A DNA stretch of 64,000 nucleotides from Argyresthia goedartella (lineage: Eukaryota > Arthropoda > Insecta > Lepidoptera > Argyresthiidae): positions 9,176,001 through 9,240,000 of the forward strand of contig OX463813.1 in NCBI GenBank assembly GCA_949825045.1, given 5' to 3'. The notes beneath the pieces were generated by a model. It was not told the DNA's origin. It worked only from the letters and a program-made list of their open reading frames with translations, and ran no database searches. The first letter of the stretch is position 1. Each line of letters starts with the position of its first letter. Below, one piece after another: positions 22,901-34,900 of the stretch. A program made the translations under genes and the position numbers.

Positions 22901-25900
22901 AGCCACCTTGACAATATCATCTGACCACTTCTTTGACATATGGTTAGTTAATTATCTTTATCTACACACGTATCATAAACTCTCTTTACTGCGTACAAAA
23001 ACCGCACGTTACAATCAGCATAATATTTAACTACTTGGTAAAAACTAATTTTTCTACATATTATGACATTCAAATTTCGAACGCTGACGCCCGCCTACAT
23101 GCCGGCCCTAGTTTGTCTGTGAAGTTGGTACTGACATTCAAATTTCGAACGCCGACGCCCGCCTGCGTGAAGTTGGTACTAAAGAACAAGCTAAACAACT
23201 GCAGAGGCACAATGTCGGTCCAACATGCGGTTCCTGAACACATCAAAGAGAGCTTATGATATGTGTGTAGATAAACTAGTGTATGTAACTGTACATAATT
23301 AGGCATTCAAACTCTCGAGTGATATTATTATGAAACTCGCCACTCTCGAGTATTAATGACTTCATTATGTAGCAGTCACATAAACTAGTAACATTGAAAG
23401 ATAGATTGAAGGATGAAGTTTTTAAGGGAACGCTGTGGATTAAAAGAAGATATAGTGACAAGGGTAGAGAAAGGCCAGCTTAGATGGTTTGGTCACGTTG
23501 AAAGGATGAATGAAAGGAGATTGACGAAACATATTTATACAGCGGGCGTGAAAGGAGCCGTCGGGTGGGGACGCCCAAGAAGGTCCTATAAAGACCAAAT
23601 CGGCGATTTATTAGTGAAGGGGCAAATACGAAGTACCCGTAACCGGCGAGCTTGCATGAAGCGAAGAGACTTATGAATGTTGAGGAAGCGAGAGATATAT
23701 GCCAGGATCGTAGCAGGTGGAGGTCTTTGGTCTCTGCCTACCCCTCTTGTATGTATTTATGATTAATGGTCTTTATGACGCACAGCATTATGACTAATAT
23801 ATCATTATATGGCATCTTGGTGGAAGTTGTCCGAATCCGGCTCCAAAAGCTAGTAAACTTCTTACTGCCCGACAAATTTAAATTTCTGACATACCGAAGA
23901 ACAGCTGTTCTTTGAATGGATTCCCCTCATCCTAGAATTTATAAAAAGTGCTAGTACTCAAGATTTTGTGTCTAATAGAAGCCCATCTATAAAAAATACC
24001 CATACAGATGGCGGCCATTTTGGATTTAAAGCCAACAGGCCTCCACAGTTCCGAGGTCGCGAACATGTTGCTTGCGGTGGTTTCCTAAAAGCTTAGGACC
24101 ATACCAAATTTTAAAGACTTGTCACAAAGTGCACGATTATCAATGGCCGTTCTAGATTCTCGTCCGAGTGGTCTCGTGATGTCTCGGGCGAGGCCTGCCA
24201 CGAGAGGTACCCTCTACACTCTCGTCGCTTCAGTTGCGGTTGCGAACGCCGAGAGGATGGACATGTTAGAAGTCGCTTGCGCTCTTACGCTATGTGCTAT
24301 CCATTATTGTAGCTATGCACACATATATCACACAAAAAAATAAAAAAGTGGCGTTAAGGAAGATGGTGGATGGTCGCTTTGCATCGAAATAGGACACGGT
24401 AAGTCAGTTATTTGACTGCTTGAATGACTGCTGAAATCTCCTGAGAGAGTGCCTGGCCTGCTGACCTCATTATCATGCATTGACTAGGACAGTTAATTAT
24501 CAAAGATGACACTCAGGTTTTTAGGTTTATCGCTATACATGATTACAGCACCGTTATAAGTTACAGAAGGGACAGACAATTGCTGCAACGTGTTTAAAGA
24601 GTGTCTGGTACCTATAATCATGGCCTGCTTTTCTGAAATTAACGCCAATTTGTAAATAGGTACTCATCTATTAATACTATTTGATTTTTAAGTACGGCTG
24701 CTCACTGTGCACTGACAGCGAGCGAGAGTCGACTGCAGTGCTCTCGGGCTCCTCGCGAGACATGCCGAGACCCTTTGACTCGGGCCCAAAAACCGCCACC
24801 GGAGCGAGAGCAGGCGAGACACCACGAGACACCCCGAGCGCGGCGAGTGGTACCCTCTACATTCTCCGTCTCGGCATGTCTCGTGTTGTCTCGGCGAGAG
24901 TCTAGAGCGGCCCTCAGCTACCTATTGTTTCTAGTTTAGTTTACAATATATATTGGTACCTAGCTTTGACGGCCGCCCACATTTGCACGAATATCGCGTC
25001 CCTTTTGTTGAACAGGTCGTGCGATTCCAATTTCTTTATGTTCCGTAGGACTACGTTCAGCAGCTGAATGGAGGAGTCCACGTGTTGCGGCTTCGAATCC
25101 CGGCTTTGTATTGATGCTATCTGAAAATGAAGATTATTCGTAATTTCTTCATTGTACTACACAAAACAGGCATACAGATAACTTATAATAGAAAGAACAT
25201 GTACGAAGGCGAGCTTATCTCTAACTAGAGGTTTCTTCCAGCAAACCCCGATAGGTAGGAAAGGTGATGGTACAATAAAACTCTATAAATTCTTCGAGTA
25301 CTACACTATTAACAATACATACTGATAGCCCCAAGATTACCTCTTTAAGGCTGGACACACCGACTCAGCTGTTGACTTTGATTTTTACCTTCTTTTGAAT
25401 AAGAATTCAAATTTAAAAAAAACAACAACAAAAAAACGGTCAAGTGCGAGTCGAACTCGCGCACGAAGGGTTCCGTATCACCGTACAATGGTAGGGATGG
25501 TGTGGAGTGAATTGTTTGGATTGGGAAATATTGTACTGCACATCAAAAATACTGATTTGCACAGCAAATATCAGGGCAAAATGCTGCAGCTTAGGTGAAG
25601 GGTAAAGGGGTGAGCGAAGCGAAGCCCCCTTTATCCGTTTAGATTTAACATAGCAAAATGTTATTTATAAAGTTATTGGTGAGGCTACTTTCACACTCCA
25701 TTTACGTAACCAGGTGCATTCATAAGTTCGTATGTGGTTTACAGATAAATCAATTATTTTATTCTGTTTTTTAGGGTTCCGTACCCGAAGGGTTCCAAAC
25801 GGGACCCTATTACTAAGACTTCGCTGTCCGTCCGTCCGTCCGTCCGTCCGTCCGTCTGGCACCAGGCTGTATCTCAAGAACCTAGCTAGCTAGAGAGTTG

Positions 25901-28900
25901 AAATTTTCACAGATTATGTATTTCTGTTGCCGCTATAACAACAAATACTAAAAAACAGGATAAAAGAAATATTTAAGGGGGCTCCCATACAACAATTCTT
26001 TCAATACCACATACAAACTTATGGATGCACCTGGTTACGTACATGGAGTGTGAAAGTAACCGCACCAATAACTTTGTAAACAATATTTTGCTGTGTAAAA
26101 TCCAAACTATTCACTCCACACCATCGCTTCCATTGAACGGTGGTACGGAACCCTTCGTGCGCGATTTAGACTCGCACTTGACCGGTTTTTAGTATTTGTT
26201 GTCATAGCGGCAACAGAAATACATCATCTGTGAAATTTTCAACTGTTTAACTATCACGGTTCATGAAATACAGCCTGGTGACAGACGGACGGACGGACCG
26301 ACAACGGAGGCTTAGTAATAGGACTCCCATTTTACCCTCTGGGTACCGAACCCTAAAAAGGCTCTTAGCCGATGTATATAGGACTAATAGAGCAACATAA
26401 CTAAATTTTTTTTATAACGATTAAATAAATTAAAAGTACATAAACTCAAATCCGGTGCGAAATTGCGAAAAAATATTTTGTGACAACTTCGGAAGGCTTT
26501 TCTGTCGAGCAAAATTAATCAAATTACATTTTTACGTTCACGAATCCTCGCTGATACTCATGATCTCCTTTAATTCTCTTATTGAACTCGAGATTTACAA
26601 TAGGCTGTTTTGGTCTAATGCGTCGCCTAAGCTAACTTGCGCGAAGTTGTTAACCCGGAGCTAAACAAATATTAGGATAATGTTGACGCGTCATGTGTGT
26701 AAATTAACCAAAGCAACCGCAGTGTTTGCCCTGGTATTTCATTTGCAATTAAAATTTAAACCTGTTCACAATTTAACGGTTTTATTCAAAAAAAATGACG
26801 ACCGGTTTAGCCTAGCGGGTTGTGACCCTGCCGACGAAGCTGACGGTCCTGGGTTCGAATCCCGGTAAGGGCCAATATATGTGTGATGAACATGAATATT
26901 TGTCTCTATTAAATATATCGTCGACTAGTACCCATAACACAAGCCTTATTGAGCTTAGCATGGGCCTAGTTCGATTTGTGTAAGATTGTGCTCTAATATA
27001 TTATAAACTAACGCGTCATATCGTAAGCAGTATGTTACAGTGTAAAATTAATCGATAGTTTTTAAACTAATGAGAAAAATAACGTTAGATTATAAAGTAT
27101 CGGTTTTGACAATCTTACGGTGACAGGTATAAGTTAATCGCTATGGATGTAAAACTAATTGTCTTATACACTTACGGCATTGCCAACGAAGTATTCCAGA
27201 CCCGACCACAGATAGTCCAAATTCTTGACATCTTCTGCGTCAGTTGCCTCACAGTATTTCGACAGGGTCAAAGAAAACGCCTCCATGGCGTTCAGTGTTG
27301 CCATTGTGTTCTCCGAAATCACCACACTGTCCTCGGGGTTGCCAGACTTCTCCAAAAACTGCGACTTTTCATTGCTAAAGTTGATGCTTTTGAAGGATTT
27401 CAGCAGCGATTTGTATAGTTTTTCCTGTAATTCTGCCAGTATGGAGCGGAAACCGCTTGTTGTGATGGCCCGTTTCTCTTTTGCTATGATTGGGAGGATA
27501 AGGCAGCTTATTTGGAAGACTTTGTCGCTAAAATATTCCAAATTGGAGTTCTCTTTCTTGACTTTTTGGTTTTTTAGCAGAATTTTCACCAGAATCTTGA
27601 CAATTTCTGCGTTAGTTTTCACCTTTTTCACTGCAGTTTCGAGCAGGCTTTTCGTTATAACCATAGGATTTGGCGATTTCATTTTTAACGTCACTAAATC
27701 AAGTATCATTTCCGTTTCGAAATTGAATACGTATTCGACGGGGAATACTTTGTATATATCTGGATGTTTTGGCGATAACTCAAAGATTGACTGTAGCAAA
27801 TAGTCAACATTTTTCCGCACTTTCTTAGACTCTGTAGCCTTTTTTAAAGCTAGCAGTACAAATATTGCCAGTAACTGACTGTTTTCATCCAAATAATGGA
27901 TTTGAAGCTGCTTCAATACATCCAAATAACTTGTTAAATCTTCCTTCACATCCACAGTTGTAGATAACTTCTCAAAATATTCAGTAACGTTTTTGACTCC
28001 ATTTATAAAAGACACAAAGTCAAAGCCAATTTTGTTCAATTCTTTGCTCACTTTTATTCCAGTGTTGCCAGAATTCTCTAGTATTTTCGCCAGATTTCTT
28101 ATAGTTTCCTCCAACAATGAGTTTAGTAAGCATCTGTTTGTCGATACGGCATCATTATTCAGCAAGCGTGATTCAGGATTATTAATAACTTCTTTGATTA
28201 AGGTCTTTGCTAGTAGGTTTGATTGTTCCGCGTCTAGATTGCTGTACAACATTTTGGGGTAGACCGGATTTTCGTACAAAACATTAATATTTGTGGATAA
28301 CTCCTTTATCAAATGTGTCTTGGTTGTGTTTGAAATTAAATCAGCGTCTTCTTCGGGAGTTCTCACAGATATCAGTTCAGCTGCCGTCGCTTTCAGAAGC
28401 AGGAGGTTATTCTGCAATGGAGAAGAGTTTTAAAGGGAAATATTAAACTGCACATCAAAAATACTGATTTCCACAGCAAATTTTAGGGCAAAATGCTGCG
28501 GTAGCTTGGCAAAGGTTAAAGGGGGTGAGCGAACCGAATAGTCTTGTGTCAGTCATGTACGAAGAACGAATAGGAAACGTTACTGTGCAATGAACGAAAA
28601 GAAACGTTTCCCTACGCTAATCGGACATTCGGTCTATTAGGACTATTAGGACATCGCTCCGAGAGAGCGGCGGTGGCGGGCGGGAGGCATTGAGCCATGC
28701 CGACTCGCTCTCGCACACACAGACACGGCATTGACATCTTGACTAGAACGATAGTCCTAATCCTGTTTAAGTATGAAGGGAAATCAAATATTATTTAACT
28801 TTTTATTTCTACTATGCCAACAAACATATAGAATTGTATAAATATGATAATATTATCAGAGTATAATATTCCTCAAGTTTCTGCTCTGCACGAAAAGAAA

Positions 28901-31900
28901 GGTTAACCTAATAGCTCCATTTTTTATTCGATCCTACGTCAAGCATAATAGTACTAATACAGTTGTTAGATCTTACTGGTACACTGACTGTAATGTTCTA
29001 GTACGGAGCGCTCTCTGATGACCGAGCAGGCATATTTTTTTATTCATAAGATCCAACGTCCTAATAGTACTAATAGAGCTGTTAGAGTGTACACTAGTAC
29101 ATACACTGTCTGCAATGTACTAGTACGGAGCGCTCTTTCTGATGACCGAGCAGGAACAAGACTAGAACCGAAGCCCCCTTCCCTTTATCCTTCGTGTTAG
29201 GTTGAACATGTAAGAACAACAAAAAATTGTTGTTGATTCTTTTTTGCTGTGCAAATCAGTATTTTTTATGTGCGATTAAATACTAGCCGTTTTAAAATAT
29301 GAAGAACGGCATGGAACGGAGGCGGTATAAATGTTTGGGGTTAGGATCTGTTTTAGAAATTTAACAAAACATGTGCTGTGATTTGAAACTTGGTTTTACT
29401 GACCTTTGAAGTGCTATTAGAAAACTTCCTCTGCTTTTAGGCTGGGTTTTTGGATTGTTATTTTTAACCCAAGGAGGTTTTTCGTGCAAACCTTTTTACC
29501 ATGCTTGGCTATATTGTTCTATCTTTTGAGATATCATTTACCAACAATAGTAGCTTATGTGGCTGCTACATAATGCCTAATTATGTACAGTTACATAAAC
29601 TAGTTTATCTACACACATATCATAAGCTCTCTTTGAAGTGTTAAGGAACCGCATGTTCGACAGGCATTGTGGCATTGATAATTGCTCTGCAGTTCATAAT
29701 TTGTCAAATTTTCGTACATTATGGTCATAATGATCAATATTTAGATAAGAAATGAGTTTTTACCAAGAAGTTTATCATTATGCTGGTCGTAACGTGTGGT
29801 TTTTGGACGCAGTAAAGAGGGTTTATTGACCGAGCGAGCGAAGCGTCTTCGTTCAGGATTGGGCAAAAATGCTTTCGTATGTTTGTTTGTGTGTTTGTCT
29901 GTCTGTTCTCCCCTACAGGTCGCATTTTTGAACCGATTCCAGTGAAATTTTGTGAGCAGGTTGGATAATTAAATTGTTTTTTTTTGTCGATTCAGTTTTT
30001 CTTTTTTTAAATGGCGGAGATATGGCGATTTCAAATTTTAAAACTCGCTACAACCCAAACGGCTCAACGGATATTAACAAATGAGGTGTCGTTAGATTCG
30101 TGGAGACCGTGAAAGTGACACAGACTATATAATTTTAGTAAAAAGTCAATAGATTGTATTTTAGATAACAAAATGTAACTTTACAAAGTTATTGGTGCGG
30201 CCATTTTCATACTCCATGTACGTAACCAGGAACATTCATAAGTTTGTATGAGTTATTATAACAGGCCATTGTACATTAAACAAACACTTGAAATTTACAG
30301 GTGCAACCGACAGCCCCCTATGCTGGGGCTGCATGGAAGTGGATGAGACAGTCGAGCACATGTTGCTGGCATGCCCATCCACAATTGAAACCAGGACGGC
30401 TATTCTGGGAGAAGCTACAACGACTCATGAGCTCCTTGAACACCCAGGCCTCCTACTCCAGCTGGTGCAGGAGTTGGGATGGCTGAAATGAATGAGCCAC
30501 GTGCAGGCACTTTAACCCCCTTAAAGAAGAATAGAAGAATAGAATATTGAATGACTATGCAGTCTTATTGTACGATGTCAACAACTAATACAAACTAAAT
30601 TACTACAAACAGTGCCTAAAAACATTTACGGTTTGTCTAGGAACTGGAGGTTCTATTGACACAGTTTGATAATACATATAAATAAGTACATAGAAGAGTA
30701 CAAATGATTATTTTTTAGCAGTCTCCTAACCTAATTCCAAATCTACGTTTGTTATTTATTTTATTACTAGAATAATAAGGCGTTGTTGAAATAAAATGCA
30801 GGACAGTCGGGTTATTTGTTTTGGTTGGCACCCCTAGATGGCGTTAGTTGTAGTCTGCCTCGCGCAATAGACCAGGCACATTGTAGGGACATTCTGGATC
30901 GTTTGAGCATCGGAATCTCAACTAAGAGTGACTGGGTAACATTAATGTCCCGGGAAAAGAGTAGATTATGTGAAATGGAACGACGTCCTTTTTCGGATGC
31001 AATGAGACTTTACCCGGAAAATAGGAATGTTAGTTCGTAAAATGTTGCTAAGTTGAAGGACCTTAACAAGCCCACGGCTAAGGTGTCGGCTGATCACAAT
31101 AACAAAGAAGCCACACAGGCATGTGCAGATCAACACGCGCAAGGGTTAGAGAAAACTCTCTACCTCTGCGTTGGCAGCAGGGTCAGTCGTGCTAAAAATA
31201 AATTTGTGGGTTAAGAAAGGTTTAGTAAATGGTTCTGTTGGCACTATTACCGATTTGGTGTATCCACTTAATCGTGCACCACCCGCTGATCGCCCTTTGG
31301 TAGTGATGGTCAGATTTGACAACTACTTTGGCCCTACAATAATGGGATCAGTGCCTATCCCAGCTGTCACGAGAACTTGGCGTTCTAAAGACCTCACATG
31401 TTCTAGGACTCAGTTTCCGCTCATACTAGCATGGGCGGTCACCATACATAAGTCGCAGGGGTTGACATTACCTAGGGTAGTGGTCGACCTTGGGTCCAGA
31501 GAACTTGCTGTAGGTTGCTCATACGTTGCCCTTTCTCGGGCTCAAAGACTAACGGATATAATCTTAGAGCCTTTTAATTTTGATCGCCTCACCAAAATCA
31601 GAGTTATGAAACTCCTTCTTATGCGAATCGAAGAGGAAAAAATATTAAACCGTCTGGCGGACCAAACAAACCAAAATTATTGACCGAGCGAGCGCGAAGC
31701 ACGCCGAAGCGTCTCCGTTTCAGCTTGGGCAAAAATGCTTTTGTATGTTTGCCTATTTGTCCGCATTGCCGGCTGCGCTCCTCTTCAGGTCGCATTTCTC
31801 TTCTCAACCGATTATCGTGAAATTTTGTGAGCAGCGTCCTTATTCTGTACCTCAAATCTATAATTATAGGTATGGTTTTTTGTCGTTTCAGTTTTTGGTT

Positions 31901-34900
31901 TGTTTTCAAAATTGCGGAGATATGGGTGTTGAAAATGTAAAAAATACGGATTTTAACAAACGAGATGTTGTTGGATTTGTGGAGACCGTGAGAGTGAGAT
32001 AGGCTATTATTATCATTTAATTGAAAAGTTAAGTTGTGATCGTAATGGTTTTGGTGCGGCTTCACTCCATGTACATAGGTAACCAAGTGCATTCATAAGT
32101 TTGTATGTTAGCAGTTCAGCTTTCCACCGACATGCTCGCGAGGTCTAAAGCTCACAGAGCCACTAGTGTACGTGTGTGGATAAAACATGTTATGTTTAAT
32201 AATAATAATACCTTGGACACTATTTACACACATTGATCTAGCCCCAAACTAGGATTCCCTGTATCTTGGGTACTAGACAACGATACACATACTTATATAG
32301 ATAAATATTATACTTAGATAAATAAACAACCATGACTAGGGTACAAACATCCGTTCTCATCAAACAAATATTTGCCCCCACCGGGACTCGAAACCGGGAC
32401 CCTTGGTTTCGCAGGCAGGGTCACTGCCGACTCGGCCGTTCGATTCGTTTTCACGTAATTGTCACATTGTCACGTAAGCGAGAACTTGATGGGAAAATAA
32501 GGCAAAAGTATTTTTATTAAACCTAATTTCAAGGCATTTCTAGAAAAGCCATTTCCGTTATAGTTTTTGAATGTTATAACCGTGGCATAAGGTTCCAAAT
32601 CGCGATGCCTCGCTCATAGGCGCGGTAGGTGAGTGGACTTCAGGACGTTATGTTAAATGACATAGTTTGTTCGTTTGATGGTCCTCTATTGATATATTTA
32701 ACCTTAATGTGCGCCACCAACTTATGGAAAATCAATTAAAGGTAGATTTTTCCTCCCTCAATTTGGTTTGGAGGACCTAATTTAAATTATTTTAATTTAA
32801 ATGATCACCAAAATATTTTTTCTTACCCAAAATGGGCAAATTATCACCAAAAGTTGCAGAAAATATCAGGGCAAAATACTGCGGTAGCTTAGACTTAAGT
32901 ACTCAAAACATAAAAAGAAGTTTGGTGATCATTCATCCAAACATAATTTGGTGATCATTTACTAATTCTGGGTCATTTCGAATTTATTGGTAGTAAATTT
33001 TCGATTTTTTTTGTGTTCGTTTAAACACAAGCCTTTTTTTGTATGCTGTGAATCAACAAATAAACAAATAAAATTAAATGAAATGAAAAAAAAAACTACT
33101 TACACAAATAAGATATAAAAAGAACACATTGAAAAATCTAATAAAATTTATTGTAAATTTTGATGCTAAACTTCGACTAATTTACACTACCAAATATTTC
33201 TCTTATGGTATTATTTATCAAATAGAATGGCTAGGAGATAGAATAAAATAAGCTCGATTATTTGGAATTGAATAGCACAGATACTGGAATCCAGTTAACA
33301 TCGGTAGCAGTATCTATGTGACATTGACGAAATCGCAAACATGCAATGAACTCGATGCCCGTTGGCTGATAGCAATTTCGCCTACGTACGCGGCATTCAA
33401 AATTAAAAAGCTACTTTATCTCACTCTGTGAGCAAAGTGCAGCTTTGCACATTTTTTGCTCGCAGCAAAAACCTCTTGTTCGAGCTGCTCAGGTAAAAAT
33501 GGAATTATCCATTCACCTTGCCTTTCCTATACGGTGGTTAGAAAGATGCGCTCACATTGTATCAATTATATAATTAAGATCTCTAAGTGCCTACCTATAT
33601 TATGCGAACGCTTAATGGTGAAGAACATTGAGAGGAAATCGGTATATCAGATTATGTATGTAAGTCCATCCATCAGTGACTCAATGAGTCTGATGGAAGA
33701 CCTGTGTCGATCGATCATTTCTTGTGACCCTGGTCGATCGTGACCCACGACAATCGGTTAGGCGATTGGATCAAAAAGATTCGATCGTTCGATCGATCAC
33801 CTGCAGGTCAGTCACATGAATTACGCGTCAAAATATGAGATCGGTTGATGAGCCGGCTCGCGACACGCGAGTGACAAAGGTGTTTCACCTTTCATAATAA
33901 GGTCGATTAGCTCACATAGACACCATTTGGCATCTTTATTTGCAAGGTCTTAAGATTTGTAATGGCTTAATTGTTTGTGGTTGTGCTCCATGGCATGAAC
34001 GACGCACCTGTCTGCATTCGAGGCGTATTGTGCACGCAAGTGAAGGAGACAATAAAATAACAATTCGAGTCGGAAAGTATAAGGTACTCTTAATATTTAG
34101 CTCATAAAGTCTAATTTAGTTTTGAGAGCGGCGCAGCAGCGGCGGCGGCGGGAGGCCGGCGCTGTTGCCGCTCCGTGCACATTTTGTAAACGATCGGATC
34201 AAAACGAGTGGGTCAAAAGCGATCGTATAATTCCTAAAAAGATGATTCGATCACTTGCGAACGTGTTGTGATCGAATCAAAGTGATTCGATCAATCGTGA
34301 TCGACTCAGGTCTCGATGGAAGTACAACTCCTTGAGTCTGATGGAAGTACAACTCATAGCTCTTGAGCAGCGGCAATTAACTGGCCCCGTGTGGCACAAA
34401 GTTTTTTTTTTATATTGAAGCGCAGATTTGTGCCTTTATGGTAAATGCTATGTACTCATCGATTTATACCATTATACATGCTGATTCTTGCCGTTTCTAA
34501 CAGAAAAATTTAAAAATAGAGTTAGATTCTGTTTTATTTACTTCTACAACTGTATTTAATGTAAACATTTTGCTCAACAAAAAAAACCCAACTTTTAATG
34601 GTATTAATAAGCATGGTTTTTATAAGGCTACGCTGTCAGTTCTACCTACAATCTTGTACTAGTAGCTTTGACCACAATTATTTTGATAATAATTTACGTC
34701 GATAATACCAACAATAAAATTAAAATAACCCCTATTTTTAGTAATAGCTTTTAGCTTAGTTTCAATGCTTTAGGGTTAGGTCCATACATTATGTGGAAAT
34801 CACTATTTCTATTTAATCCGGTAATTTTTTAGCATTCAGGAAATTGCGTCTTTTCATTTTAAGATTTTGGCTACTAATTTACTGAGTTTCTAAGGAATAA

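Noticed and set aside
31171..31683. Host PIF1 helicase gene
   Set aside because: Only the last helicase motifs exist, with no Walker A or introns, and repeat modules border both sides; Helitron origin fits better.
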